Assembly: GCA_910587835.1 (NCBI GenBank)
Contig: CAJUNQ010000065.1
Coordinates: forward strand, 1 to 55,464
Direction: 5' to 3'
DNA from: an uncultured Oscillospiraceae bacterium
GTDB taxonomy: Bacteria; Bacillota; Clostridia; Oscillospirales; Acutalibacteraceae
Length of the DNA: 55,464 bases
Shown piece after piece: positions 8,245-17,456 of this stretch. Made by a program: the position numbers and the translations under genes. The notes beneath the pieces are model-generated. The model was not told the origin of the DNA. It saw only the letters and a program-made list of their open reading frames with translations, and did no database searches. Every line of letters starts with the position of its first letter. Position 1 is the first letter of the stretch.

Positions 8245-9360
8245 TTACACCTTGCTGCCCTTGCCCACATAGACCGGGTAGCTCTGATAGCCGGACATGG
8301 TGCGGTTCATGTCGAACTCCACGTTTTTGTCCGCCACCACATAGTCCAGCCGGGTGCCCTCGCCCACCACGCAGTCCTGCATGATGACGCAGTTCTTCAG
8401 CTTTGCGCCCTTTTTCACCTTAACGCCCCGGAACAGCACGCAGTTCTCCACCTCGCCGTCAATCACGCAGCCGTCGGCCACAATGGAGTTGGTGACAGAG
8501 GAGCCCAGGCCGTATTTGGCGGGCATGTCGTCCCGGACCTTGGTGTAAATGGGCCGGTCCACAGGGAACAGCTGGGTGCGGACCTTGGGGTCCATCAGGG
8601 CCATGTTGGCTTCAAAATAGTCCCGGAAGGAGGTGATGGTATAGGCCGCGCCTGCCGCCTCATAGCCATAGACCCGCAAATCCTTCAGGTTGCGCTGAAT
8701 CAAATCCCTGTCAAAATCATAGAGATTGCGGCTCATGCAGTCGTCCACCAGCTCCATCAGCTTTTTGCGGCGCAGAATGCACTTGCCGAAGCCATAGTTG
8801 CAGTTGGCCTCGCTGCCCCGCTTAATGAGCATATCCCGCACAAAGCCCTCTGGGTCAACCGTATAGACCACATTCTTGTCTGTATCGGGAGAAGTGCCGT
8901 GGCGGTAAATCACGGTGACATCCGCGTTCTTTTCCGTGTGGAAGCGGAACACGTCCCGGTAGTCGATATTGGACACCGTGTCGCAGTTGGAGATGAGCAC
9001 ATACTCCTCTTTGGAGTTCTTCAAAAACCGGTGGATGGAGGCCAGGCTTGCCACCATGCCGCCTGTGCGGGAGGTGTCGGCCCCAAAGGGGGGCAGCAGA
9101 TACAGGCCCTCCCGCTTGCGGGACAGGTTCCAGGACTTGCCGGAGCCCAGATGGTCCATCAGGGACTGATAGTTCTGCTCGGTGATTACGCCCACCTTGT
9201 TCACGCCGGAATTCACCAGGTTGGAGAGGGCAAAGTCCACCAGCCGGTAGCGCCCGCCATAGGGTATGGAGGCCATCACCCGGTTTTCTGTCAATTCTCT
9301 TACACGCTCCTCATGCACATAGGCAAAGAGGATGCCAATCACGTCGTTGCCGCGCATCAT
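8245..9360 (-). CDS. glgD: GlgD, regulatory-type subunit of ADP-glucose pyrophosphorylase
   Basis: A 371-residue GlgC homologue. It keeps the YGGRYRLVDFALSNLVNSGV block but lacks the GGxGxRL nucleotide loop at the N terminus (it reads IGILFAYVHEERV). This is the hallmark of Firmicute GlgD, which forms a heteromer with GlgC and modulates it. The C-terminal part is a left-handed beta-helix. It sits between glgC and glgA, 61 bp after glgC. GAAAGGGAG lies before the ATG at 9360; an adjacent second ATG is also possible. Confidence 0.93.
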   Translation of the reverse strand: MMRGNDVIGILFAYVHEERVRELTENRVMASIPYGGRYRLVDFALSNLVNSGVNKVGVITEQNYQSLMDHLGSGKSWNLSRKREGLYLLPPFGADTSRTGGMVASLASIHRFLKNSKEEYVLISNCDTVSNIDYRDVFRFHTEKNADVTVIYRHGTSPDTDKNVVYTVDPEGFVRDMLIKRGSEANCNYGFGKCILRRKKLMELVDDCMSRNLYDFDRDLIQRNLKDLRVYGYEAAGAAYTITSFRDYFEANMALMDPKVRTQLFPVDRPIYTKVRDDMPAKYGLGSSVTNSIVADGCVIDGEVENCVLFRGVKVKKGAKLKNCVIMQDCVVGEGTRLDYVVADKNVEFDMNRTMSGYQSYPVYVGKGSKV

Positions 9361-9421
9361 ATTGACCAGCTCCCTTTCATTTGGGTTAATTTTTGGGGGT
9401 TACATCCTGTTTTTCAGGCCT

Positions 9422-10636
9422 TCAATTTTTCGCGGCCTCATCGGCGTCCAGCATCTCCTGGGGGGCGACGCTGCCGCCGGCAGGCACATGGCAGCCAGGG
9501 CCTACCACTGCCACGCCCCACTCGTCCTTGTTTTCCACATTCTCGGGCCGCTGGCCTACTGTGGCTCCCGCGCCAACCACGGCGTTCTCGGCCACAATGG
9601 CATACTGCACCCGGGCTCCCTCTTCAATGCGGGCGCCGGGCATGATGATGGAGGAGTGCACCTCCGCCCCAGGGGCCACATACACCCCGGCGAACAGAAT
9701 GGAGAACTCCAGGTCGCCATACACGTTGCAGCCCTCGGCAATGGTAGAGTTCTGCACATGGGCGCCCTTGGCGATATAGTGGGGGGGCATCACCGGGTTG
9801 CGGCTGTAGATGCGCCAGTCGGGGTCTCCCAGGTCCAGGGGGACATTGGGGTCCAGCAGGTCCATGTTGGACTCCCACAGGCTGTCGATGGTGCCCACGT
9901 CCTTCCAGTAGCCGTCAAAGCGGTAGGCAAACATTCTCTCTCCCGCGTTGAGCATGGCGGGCAGCACGTTTTTGCCAAAGTCGTTGGAGCTCTTGGGGTC
10001 CTCCTCGTCCGCCAGCAGGAACTTTTTCAGCACGTCCCAGTTGAACACATAAATGCCCATGTTGGCCAGGTCGCTCTTGGGCTTTTTGGGCTTCTCGTCA
10101 AACTCGTAGATCGAGTCGTCCTCATTGGTGTTGAGAATGCCGAACCGGCTGGCCTCTGCCATGGGCACCTGCTGCACGGCAATGGTGCAGGCCGCGTCCT
10201 TCTCCTTGTGGAAGGCGATCATCTTGGCATAGTCCATCTTGTAGATGTGGTCGCCCCCCAGCACCAGCACATAGTCCGGGTTATAGCGCTCGATAAAGGG
10301 GATATTCTGGGTGATAGCGTTGGCGGTGCCCTTGTACCAGTCCGTTTTCTTCCGCTTCTCATAGGGGGAGAGCACATGGACCCCCGCGTCCATGCTGTCC
10401 AGGTCCCAGGGCTGGCCCGAGCCGATGTACTCGTTGAGCTCCAGGGGCTGATACTGGGTCAGCACGCCTACGGTCTCAACACCGGAATTCACGCAGTTGG
10501 AAAGGGGAAAATCAATAATGCGGTATTTTCCCCCAAAGGGTACGGCAGGCTTGGCGATGTTTTTCGTCAGAACGCCCAGACGGCTGCCTTGGCCGCCCGC
10601 AAGCAGCATGGCTACGACCTCTTGTTTGGGTAACAT
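9422..10636 (-). CDS. glgC: Glucose-1-phosphate adenylyltransferase
   Basis: A 404-residue ADP-glucose pyrophosphorylase that makes ADP-glucose from glucose-1-phosphate and ATP, the committed step of glycogen synthesis. Motifs are LAGGQGSRLG at 12-21, FGGKYRIIDFPLSNCVNSG, GGDHIYKMDY, and a C-terminal left-handed beta-helix. The ATG at 10636 is chosen because CAGGAGGAC lies directly upstream and the protein then starts with the family's usual short leader. The frame stays open 32 codons further, but that extension looks non-coding. Its partner GlgD is encoded next. Confidence 0.96.
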   Translation of the reverse strand: MLPKQEVVAMLLAGGQGSRLGVLTKNIAKPAVPFGGKYRIIDFPLSNCVNSGVETVGVLTQYQPLELNEYIGSGQPWDLDSMDAGVHVLSPYEKRKKTDWYKGTANAITQNIPFIERYNPDYVLVLGGDHIYKMDYAKMIAFHKEKDAACTIAVQQVPMAEASRFGILNTNEDDSIYEFDEKPKKPKSDLANMGIYVFNWDVLKKFLLADEEDPKSSNDFGKNVLPAMLNAGERMFAYRFDGYWKDVGTIDSLWESNMDLLDPNVPLDLGDPDWRIYSRNPVMPPHYIAKGAHVQNSTIAEGCNVYGDLEFSILFAGVYVAPGAEVHSSIIMPGARIEEGARVQYAIVAENAVVGAGATVGQRPENVENKDEWGVAVVGPGCHVPAGGSVAPQEMLDADEAAKN

Positions 10637-10782
10637 GTTTCGTCCTCCTGAATATTTCGATTTTTGGCTTGCTATTGTCTCAAAGCGCCTTGGGGGCGGA
10701 CAGTCCGCCTTTGCCCCCAAGCGCCTGTTCACAGGGTTTCAGGCCCAGCCGACTTGAGCGAGCTCAGCCGACTTGAGTAAAC

Positions 10783-12816
10783 TCAGCCGGCCTTTTCTAC
10801 TGCGGGCCGGGCGGCCGGTTTCTTGGCCTCCACTTTCACGGCGTCCTTGGGCGCGGCCTTTTTCGCGGGCTTCTCCTCGGGCTTTACGCACTCCAGGAAG
10901 AACACCGAGCAGCCCGGCAGGGTCAGGGAGATGCTCTGCCCGCAGCCGTGCATGGGCTCGTCGACGGTGCGGATGCTCTTGCCATTGGTGACGCCGCCGC
11001 CCCCAAAGGCCTCATCGTCTGAGGTGAACACCTCGGCCCAGGTACCCCAGAAGGGTACGCCGATGCAGTAGTCCTCCCGCTGGACAGGCACAAAGTTGCA
11101 CACGCACACCAGCTCTCTGCCGTCCTTGGCCTTGCGCCGGAAGGCGATCACGCTCTGGGTATAGTCGTCGTTGGAAATCCACTCGAAGCCGCCCCAGTCA
11201 AAGTCAATCTCCCACAGCTCGGGCCGGCTGAGGTAGAAGCGGTTCACCGCCTTGAAGAAGTTCTGGGCGTCCTTATGCTCCTTATACTGCAAAAGGCCCC
11301 ATTCCAGCTCCTTCTCAAAGTTCCACTCGTTCTTCTGGGCAAACTCGGTGCCCATAAATTGCAGCTTTTTGCCCGGGTGGCCCATCATATAGGTGACAAA
11401 GGCCCGCATCTGCGCCGCCTTCATCTGGTCGTCCCCAGGCATTTTATTGATCAGCGAGCCCTTGCCATACACCACCTCGTCGTGGGAGATGGGCAGAATG
11501 AAGTTCTCGGAGAAAGCGTAGAAAAAGGAGAAGGTGAGCGAGCTGTGGTTGCCGCTGCGGAACAGGGGGTCCATGGACATATACCGGAGCATGTCGTTCA
11601 TCCAGCCCATGTTCCACTTGTAGTTAAAGCCCAGCCCCCCCATAAAGGTGGGCTTTGAGACCATGGGCCAGGCGGTGCTCTCCTCGGCGATCATCATGGG
11701 GTCTGTCACCTCGGAGAAAGCGGCCTCGTTAAGGGCCTGCAGAAAGGCAATGGCCTCCAAATTCTCCTTGCCCCCATCCTTGTTGGGAATCCACTCCCCA
11801 TCCCGGCGGTTGTAGTCCAGATACAGCATAGAGGCCACCGCGTCCACCCGCAGGCCGTCCATGTGGTACTCCTTGAGCCAGAACACGGCGCTGGAAATGA
11901 GGAAGCTCATCACCTCGGTGCGGCCAAAGTCGAACACCAGGGTGCCCCACTCCTTATGCTCCCCCTTGCGGGGGTCCTCATACTCATAGCAGGGGGTGCC
12001 GTCGAATTTTGCCAGCCCTGCCGCATCCTTGGGGAAGTGCCCGGGCACCCAGTCCATAATCACCCCAATGCCAGCCTGGTGGCAGCGGTCCACAAAACGC
12101 ATCAGGTCCGCGGGCTGGCCGTAGCGGGAGGTGGGGGCGAAATAGCCCATTACCTGGTAGCCCCAGGAGCCATCGTAGGGGTACTCGGTCAAAGGCATGA
12201 ACTCGATGTGGGTAAAGCCCATCTCCTTGACATAGGGGATCAGCTCGTCGCCCAGCTTGTCGTAGGAAAACACACTGCCGTCGGCATACTTGCGCCAGGA
12301 GCCGGCATGCACCTCATATATGTTCACCGGGCGGGAATAATGCTGCTCCCGCTCCTTTTTCTTCTGCCAGGCGGCGTCCTTCCACTGGTAGTCCTCCAGC
12401 TCATACCAGCGGGAGGCAGTGCCGGGCCGGGTTTCGGTGTGCCTGGCAAAGGGGTCGGCCTTGTAGCTGTCCTCTCCTCCGGCGGTTTTGATATAGAACT
12501 TGTACATCTCAAAGGGGGCAAACTCAAAGTCCGTATAGCCCTCCCAAACGCTGTCGTCCACCTTTTTCAGGGGGTACTTGGCGCTGTCCCAGTTGCAGAA
12601 ATTGCCCACCAGGGACACCGCCCTGGCATGGGGGGCCCACACCCGGGCTACCATGCACCTTTTACCGTTCTTTACAGCGCGGTGTACGCCGAGATACTCA
12701 TACAGCCGGCGGTTCTTTCCGCTGTGGAACAAAAACAGCGGAATCTCGGCAGCGTCCTGCTTTGCCGGAACGCCGGCTGGATTTGCCTTTTCCGCACTGG
12801 TCTTTTCCATGTTCAT
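10783..12816 (-). CDS. glgB: 1,4-alpha-glucan branching enzyme (GH13)
   Basis: A 677-residue glycogen branching enzyme and first gene of the glycogen operon. An N-terminal CBM48-like domain (VARVWAPHARAVSLVGNFCNW) precedes the GH13 barrel. GLRVDAVASMLY carries the catalytic aspartate, IAEESTAWP the acid/base glutamate, and LPISHDEVVYGKGS the third acidic residue. After the usual C-terminal beta domain there is an odd tail of about 30 residues rich in Lys, Ala and Pro (EEKPAKKAAPKDAVKVEAKK). The ATG at 12816 has AAAGGA about 12 bp upstream; the frame is open upstream to 12948 but that part reads through the leader. Confidence 0.95.
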   Translation of the reverse strand: MNMEKTSAEKANPAGVPAKQDAAEIPLFLFHSGKNRRLYEYLGVHRAVKNGKRCMVARVWAPHARAVSLVGNFCNWDSAKYPLKKVDDSVWEGYTDFEFAPFEMYKFYIKTAGGEDSYKADPFARHTETRPGTASRWYELEDYQWKDAAWQKKKEREQHYSRPVNIYEVHAGSWRKYADGSVFSYDKLGDELIPYVKEMGFTHIEFMPLTEYPYDGSWGYQVMGYFAPTSRYGQPADLMRFVDRCHQAGIGVIMDWVPGHFPKDAAGLAKFDGTPCYEYEDPRKGEHKEWGTLVFDFGRTEVMSFLISSAVFWLKEYHMDGLRVDAVASMLYLDYNRRDGEWIPNKDGGKENLEAIAFLQALNEAAFSEVTDPMMIAEESTAWPMVSKPTFMGGLGFNYKWNMGWMNDMLRYMSMDPLFRSGNHSSLTFSFFYAFSENFILPISHDEVVYGKGSLINKMPGDDQMKAAQMRAFVTYMMGHPGKKLQFMGTEFAQKNEWNFEKELEWGLLQYKEHKDAQNFFKAVNRFYLSRPELWEIDFDWGGFEWISNDDYTQSVIAFRRKAKDGRELVCVCNFVPVQREDYCIGVPFWGTWAEVFTSDDEAFGGGGVTNGKSIRTVDEPMHGCGQSISLTLPGCSVFFLECVKPEEKPAKKAAPKDAVKVEAKKPAARPAVEKAG

Positions 12817-12904
12817 ATGTGACCACAATCCTTTCTCTGGCCGGGGCCCGCCGTCTGTGCAGGCAGGGCTTCCCTCTTCAGTCGTTCCAGAAACTGTCAC
12901 TAAT

Positions 12905-12933
12905 ATAATACCATCACTGCCGAAAAAATTCAA
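12905..12933 (-). promoter_or_regulatory. Promoter of the glycogen operon
   Basis: On the minus strand TTGAAT (12933-12928), 17 bp, TATTAT (12910-12905), giving a leader of about 80 bases before glgB. Confidence 0.65.
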
Positions 12934-13048
12934 GTCTTTTTTGGTCATTTATTTGAAAGTTTACATAGAAAAACTTCAAACTTTGTAAAACCTAACAAGC
13001 CTTAGGGAATTTCTCTGTGTAATACGCCAGTCCGGCAGGGGACCCGGC

Positions 13049-13084
13049 AAAAAGCGGCCTGGAAGACCGCTGGCTTCCAGGCCG
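13049..13084 (-). terminator. Terminator of the gtrA-LCP-nucleotidyltransferase operon
   Basis: GCGGCCTGGAAG pairs with CTTCCAGGCCGC (12 bp, 8-base loop). On the minus strand it is followed by TTTTTG, 15 bp past the stop of the nucleotidyltransferase. Confidence 0.8.
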
Positions 13085-13098
13085 CACACAGGCTGTTT

Positions 13099-14049
13099 TC
13101 AGTTTTTTTCGCCCCACACCGGCGAGGGGTACTGGCCCTGCCGGGTCATCTCCGCCACCGCGTCTACCACGCTTTGCCGGTCTACCAGGTAGGTGACGCC
13201 ATACCACTTGCTGGCAGTCTCCAGCACATGCACCTGAGCCCGGCCGTCCTGGACCATGGCGTCCACGGCAAAGGGCAGGAAGAACTCTCCCTTCAGGGGG
13301 TTCCCCGGCAAATCCCTTTGGAAGAAGTTCACATACTCCCCCTCAAGGGCCTCGGTGGCCTGGGGCATAAAGCCCCAGAACTGCATGGAAACCGGGGTGT
13401 CCGGGGGCAGGATGGTCCAGGTCTCCCCCTCGTCCTCGGTGTAGCCGATTTTGCCCTCAGGCAGCTTGGCGATTTTGGTGCGCTCGGTGACCTTTTTGAG
13501 CATGCCGCCCTCTACCTGGCACACGCCCCGGGACACGTCTCCGTTGTCTGTCACCGTGTTGCCCACCTGATAGCCCACCATGCACAGGTCCAGCTTGCCT
13601 GCCGGGTGGCTGCCGGTGAGAAAACCGTATATTTTCTGATAGGCCTCTGCGCCGTAGAAGTCGTCGGCGTTGACCACCGCGTAGGGCGCGCCGCCCCACA
13701 CCTCCCGGACCTTCCGGGCCCCCACCAGGGCCGCGTGGCCGGTGCCCCAGGGCTTTTGCCGGCCCTCGGGCGCTTTGCAGCCCGCGGGGATGTCCTCCAT
13801 GGTCTGGAAAGCGTACTCCAGCTGAAGATAGGGCTCTATGGGCCTGCCAATCTCCTCCTGGAACTCCCGCAGCATCTCCTCCTTGATGACGCACACCGCC
13901 CGGCGGAAGCCGGCCTTCCAGGCGTCGTAGAGAGAGTAGTCGATAATCCGCTCGCCGCAGGGCCCCACGGGCGTAACCTGCTTCAGCCCGCCGCCGCCGA
14001 ACCTGCTGCCCAGTCCTGCCGCCATAATGACCAATACCGGTTCGCTCAT
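13099..14049 (-). CDS. Sugar nucleotidyltransferase-like protein
   Basis: A 316-residue GT-A fold nucleotidyltransferase. The N-terminal loop reads AAGLGSRFGGGGLKQVTPVG, the NTP-binding GxGxRFGG...KQ signature. NADDFYG near residue 130 supplies the metal-binding aspartates. The ending CPVWGEKN-type tail and the acceptor are not diagnostic; it could make a nucleotide sugar or an activated polyol for a wall polymer. That role would fit its place as the last gene after gtrA and two LCP ligases. The ATG at 14049 has AGGAG nine bases upstream; eleven further codons are open upstream but lack a site. Confidence 0.85.
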   Translation of the reverse strand: MSEPVLVIMAAGLGSRFGGGGLKQVTPVGPCGERIIDYSLYDAWKAGFRRAVCVIKEEMLREFQEEIGRPIEPYLQLEYAFQTMEDIPAGCKAPEGRQKPWGTGHAALVGARKVREVWGGAPYAVVNADDFYGAEAYQKIYGFLTGSHPAGKLDLCMVGYQVGNTVTDNGDVSRGVCQVEGGMLKKVTERTKIAKLPEGKIGYTEDEGETWTILPPDTPVSMQFWGFMPQATEALEGEYVNFFQRDLPGNPLKGEFFLPFAVDAMVQDGRAQVHVLETASKWYGVTYLVDRQSVVDAVAEMTRQGQYPSPVWGEKN

Positions 14050-14094
14050 ACTTATCACTCCTGATGTAATTTTATTTGACACACCGTCCCCAGG

Positions 14095-15282
14095 TCACCC
14101 AAAAATAAACTGGTGGAGATGGGTCCGGACCAGGTCCTCGTCAAAGCAGTAAATCCAGTTTCCGGCCTCGTCCTCGCTGCCATAGGCGTTCTCGTTCTCT
14201 CCGGGCAGGGTGAGGGTTTCGGTGGTGATATTCCCCAGAGCAAAGGGGAACAGCCCCGCCATGTCCCCCAGGTCCAGAGAGGTCTCGCAGTGGGGCATCA
14301 CCCCGTGGACAATGCCCGGCCAGGCCAGCACCGTGCGCTGCTTGGCCCGGGCCAGCAGGCCCGAGAGCACCTTCTGCTGGCGGCTGGTGCGGCCCGCGTC
14401 GCTGTCCAGATAGCGGATGCGGGCATAGGCCACCGCCTGTGCGCCGGTGAGGGTCACCTTGCCGCCCTGATACTCCCCGTCTACCATATTATGGGTGCCG
14501 TCCAGGGCGGTGAAGTAGTCGGCAGCCTTGACCGGGGCGGTGCGGCCCTCGTCCTCCGCCTCCTTGGTCAGGGTCCACAGGTTCCGGTTTACCTCCAGCA
14601 TCTCCTCCCCGGTGAGCTCCAGCTCTACCCCGCCAAAGGCCTCTACAATCTCCGCCATGTGGTAGAAGTTCACTGTCACATAGTCCTCGATGTCCAGATG
14701 AAAATTCTGGTTCAGGGTGCGCACGGCCAGCTCGGGTCCCCCATAGGCATAGGCGTGGGCCAGCTTGTCGTAGCCGTAGCCCTCTATGTTCACATAAGAA
14801 TCCCGCATAATAGAGGCCATTTTCATGGTGTGGGTCCGGCTGTCCAGGGACAGCACCATCACCACGTCCGAGCGTCCCTGGTTCTCCCAGTCCCGGGAGT
14901 CCAGGCCGAACAGGGCGATGTTTTTCACCCCGCTCACCCTTACCGAGGGGTCCGCGCCCACGTTGCGGGGAAGATGCTGCACCCGCAGCCCCATGAACAT
15001 GTAGACGAACAGCCCGGCCCCCAGCGCCAGCGCCAGGGCCAGGGCCAGAAAAATCCTTTTGCCCAAGCCCATTCTCCGGCGGGGCCGGTAGGGCTTGGGA
15101 GGCTTTTTTGCGCTGCGCTCCATGCGGGCCTTGTCGCTGCTGCGGCGCTTCTCCGAGCTGTAGCTGGAAATGTCCTCAAACTGCCGCAGGGGGGGCATGT
15201 CATAATAGTAATTGTCCCGAAGGGGCTCCCGACGCCCCCGTTCCGGCTTCCGGGCGTCCCGGCGGTCATTGTGTTTTGCCAT
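14095..15282 (-). CDS. LytR-CpsA-Psr (LCP) family glycopolymer ligase, paralogue 1
   Basis: A 395-residue type II membrane protein. About 72 basic cytosolic residues and one membrane segment (about 73-95) precede the extracellular LCP domain. LFGLDSRDWENQGRSDVVMV carries the conserved arginine and aspartate that bind polyprenyl-pyrophosphate. Family members transfer undecaprenyl-linked wall polymers to peptidoglycan. It lies 55 bp after a second LCP gene. Both cytosolic tails share FEDxSSYS. The start ATG at 15282 has only a weak AGGGA site. Confidence 0.92.
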   Translation of the reverse strand: MAKHNDRRDARKPERGRREPLRDNYYYDMPPLRQFEDISSYSSEKRRSSDKARMERSAKKPPKPYRPRRRMGLGKRIFLALALALALGAGLFVYMFMGLRVQHLPRNVGADPSVRVSGVKNIALFGLDSRDWENQGRSDVVMVLSLDSRTHTMKMASIMRDSYVNIEGYGYDKLAHAYAYGGPELAVRTLNQNFHLDIEDYVTVNFYHMAEIVEAFGGVELELTGEEMLEVNRNLWTLTKEAEDEGRTAPVKAADYFTALDGTHNMVDGEYQGGKVTLTGAQAVAYARIRYLDSDAGRTSRQQKVLSGLLARAKQRTVLAWPGIVHGVMPHCETSLDLGDMAGLFPFALGNITTETLTLPGENENAYGSEDEAGNWIYCFDEDLVRTHLHQFIFG

Positions 15283-15337
15283 ATTTCCCTATTCCCTTAT
15301 TCTGGTGATGAATGAAGAAGCTCTCTCAGGCCTCCCG

Positions 15338-16537
15338 CTACTCTGTGCTGGACGGCGCGGACTGGGTGGCCGCTACGCTGCCGTACTCCTCCCAGTAGGG
15401 AGAGCCCTCCTCAAAGATGAAGGCGCTGATGCGCTTGGCGGCTCCTTCCAGGTTATACACCAGGTCATACTTGATGTCCTGCAGGTCGGTCTCAAAGTCC
15501 GGGTCCGGGATGGAGATGCTCTCCATGGTCATATCCGTGCCCAGAATAGGCACCATACTCATGATGTCGTCCAGCTCCAGGTTAGTCTGGCAGTAGGGCA
15601 TCAGCTTTTTGATGAGGGTGGGGTAGTCGGTGATGCTCAGCTGCTTTACCCGCTGCACCAGGGCCATCAGCACCTTCTGCTGGCGCTCTACCCGGCCAAA
15701 GTCGCTGCCGATATTGCGGATGCGCCCATAGGACACCGCCTGGTTGCCGTTGAGCAGATAGGTGTCCACGTCGGCGGTGGCATACATATAGTCGCTGTCC
15801 TCAATGTTGGGGTACTTCAGCTCATCGTAAACCCCCACGGCCATGTCCTGCTGCTTCTGGTCCTCCACCTCATACACCAGATTGTGCAGGTTCAGGTTGA
15901 TCTCCTCAATCTCCTCTGCGGTCACCTCCAGCTCCACCCCCTGAAAGGCGTCCACGATTGCGGCCATGTTTACAAAGTTCACGGTGACAAAGTCCTCAAT
16001 ACGCAGGCCGAAGTTCTGGTTGATGGTGCGCAGGGCCAGCTCGGGCCCGCCCACCGCGTAGGCCGCGTTGATTTTGGTGTTCCAGTCCACATGGCCCTGG
16101 GCAAAGCTCTCGCCCTCAATGTTCACCAGGCTGTCGCGCAGAACAGAGGTCATTTTAATGGCCCCGTGGCGGTTGTCCACCGTGAGAATCATGGTCACGT
16201 CCGACTGGCCCTTGAAGTCGCTGGAACGGGAGTCCAGGCCGAACAGGGCGATATTCTTGATGCTGTCGTCCACCACCGCGTCCTGATGAAAGCCCAGGGC
16301 GGCAGGGTCCTTGGTGATGGTGGTGGTGGTCAGCTCGGCGATCACATCGGTGGATATGTAGATCAGCCCCGCGCCGAACACAATCATCACCACGCACAGA
16401 AAGGCCGCGACGCACTGCAGCGCCATCCGGCCCCGGCGCCCCTTGCGCCGCTTCTTCTTCTCCACCGGCGAATAGCTGGAAAGGTCCTCAAACCCCTGCT
16501 TTTCCTGTTTTTCGCTTCTCTTGGTTTTCCCGGGCAT
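15338..16537 (-). CDS. LCP family glycopolymer ligase, paralogue 2
   Basis: A 399-residue protein with the same plan as the next gene: a short basic cytosolic tail with FEDLSSYS, one membrane segment (about 37-58) and an extracellular LCP domain. LFGLDSRSSDFKGQSDVTMI contains the substrate-binding arginine. A second family block reads NQAVSYGRIRNIGSDFGRVERQQ. The pair probably shares or divides attachment of a secondary wall polymer. AGGAGGAG precedes the ATG at 16537. A hairpin (TGAGAGCC/GGCTCTCA, 16566-16613) lies between it and gtrA and may tune read-through. Confidence 0.93.
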   Translation of the reverse strand: MPGKTKRSEKQEKQGFEDLSSYSPVEKKKRRKGRRGRMALQCVAAFLCVVMIVFGAGLIYISTDVIAELTTTTITKDPAALGFHQDAVVDDSIKNIALFGLDSRSSDFKGQSDVTMILTVDNRHGAIKMTSVLRDSLVNIEGESFAQGHVDWNTKINAAYAVGGPELALRTINQNFGLRIEDFVTVNFVNMAAIVDAFQGVELEVTAEEIEEINLNLHNLVYEVEDQKQQDMAVGVYDELKYPNIEDSDYMYATADVDTYLLNGNQAVSYGRIRNIGSDFGRVERQQKVLMALVQRVKQLSITDYPTLIKKLMPYCQTNLELDDIMSMVPILGTDMTMESISIPDPDFETDLQDIKYDLVYNLEGAAKRISAFIFEEGSPYWEEYGSVAATQSAPSSTE

Positions 16538-16655
16538 GTTGGCTCCTCCTGTGTGAGTCTGGTTTGAGAGCCCGCAGGCCCCAAACCCCGCGGCCTGGGA
16601 CGCTGGCTCTCACAAGGCTTCCGCCGCCAGGGGCAGACCCTGCCAGCGCAAGCAG

Positions 16656-17072
16656 TCAGTTCTTTTTGAACACAAACAGCTTGCTGAAAATATAGTTGGC
16701 AACCACCACCAGCACGCTGGAAATTACCTTGACCAGCTTGTCGTTGGCCAGCAGCAGGTCCACGCCCACATACATCACCAGCATGTCCATCACCAGCGAC
16801 AGGGCCCTGGCCCCGAAGAACTTGGCCATCTCTATTGCCACGGCTCGGCCGCCCCGGGCGGCGCTTGCAAACACCCAACGCCGGTTGGTGATATAGGCGA
16901 AGAGAATCGCCAGCACCTGAGAGAAAAACGCCGACGCCATGTAGTGTATATGGAGCACATCCACCAGCAGCCAGTAGGCCGCCCAGTTCACCAGGGTGGT
17001 GAGCACCCCGAAGAACACATAGAGGATCAGCTCCCGGTATTTTTGCCAGTATTTTACAAACAGCCTCTGCAA
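16656..17072 (-). CDS. GtrA-like membrane protein
   Basis: A protein of about 138 residues with four predicted membrane segments and the GtrA pattern (YVFFGVLTTLVNWAAYWLL near the start, YITNRRWVF in the second loop, NYIFSKLFVF at the end). GtrA proteins are thought to help move lipid-linked sugars across the membrane, which fits the LCP and nucleotidyltransferase genes downstream. The start is uncertain: a TTG at 17072 has AGGAGG eight bases upstream and is preferred. A TTG at 17111 would add 13 residues. Confidence 0.85.
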   Translation of the reverse strand: MQRLFVKYWQKYRELILYVFFGVLTTLVNWAAYWLLVDVLHIHYMASAFFSQVLAILFAYITNRRWVFASAARGGRAVAIEMAKFFGARALSLVMDMLVMYVGVDLLLANDKLVKVISSVLVVVANYIFSKLFVFKKN

Positions 17073-17149
17073 GCCCGCCGCCTCCTGTAGTCGCTTTGCC
17101 GCCCGGGACAAGCATCTATATTATGCGCCCGGATTCTACGGCTCATCAC

Positions 17150-17178
17150 AGTATACCGCAAAATTCCAATAATTGCAA
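17150..17178 (-). promoter_or_regulatory. Promoter of the gtrA-LCP operon
   Basis: On the minus strand TTGCAA (17178-17173), 17 bp, TATACT (17155-17150). Confidence 0.7.
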
Positions 17179-17220
17179 GATATACTTTATAAACAGAAAA
17201 CCCAAAGGGGAGCGAACGAA

Positions 17221-17254
17221 GGGAGTCCGGAGGGACCAGTCCCTCCGGACTCCC
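17221..17254. repeat. Perfect 15-bp hairpin
   Basis: GGGAGTCCGGAGGGA pairs without mismatch with TCCCTCCGGACTCCC around a CCAG loop. There is no clean T-run on either strand. It could be a weak terminator for the HD gene or a degenerate repeat. Confidence 0.6.
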
Positions 17255-17290
17255 TTCCCGCCTGCGGCGGGCTTTCCCAAACGTTCCTCC

Positions 17291-17456
17291 TAGAGTCTGT
17301 TTTAAAACCGGAGAAATGTCGGATTTTTGTGCCAAAACGAGGGCTTTCAAGGAAAAAACGCAGGAAAGGCTTGCCGCCTTTCGAGGATTTTTGACGCAGA
17401 AAGCGCCTCCTTGGGGCCAAAAATCCGGCATTTTCTCTATTTGCAAACAAGCCCTA
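17291..17456 (-). mobile_element. MITE-like repeat family A, copy 2 (divergent, inverted)
   Basis: About 166 bp, reversed relative to the other copies. The right border reads TTTGCAAACAAGCCCTA (17440-17456). The left border is degenerate (TAGAGTCTGTTTTAAAA, 17291-17307). The middle shares TTTTTGACGCAGAAAG with the other copies. TA is present at both borders. The first three bases on the minus strand, TAG, are the stop codon of the HD gene. Confidence 0.65.

Noticed and set aside
6721..9645. A 974-codon frame on the plus strand opposite glgA and glgD
   Set aside because: It is a shadow of the GC-rich third-codon pattern of the minus-strand genes: valine, histidine and glutamine rich, with no domain and no start signal. 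The same holds for the long antisense frames at 2258-3592, 17940-19928, 28501-30699, 31871-33832 and 42526-44361.
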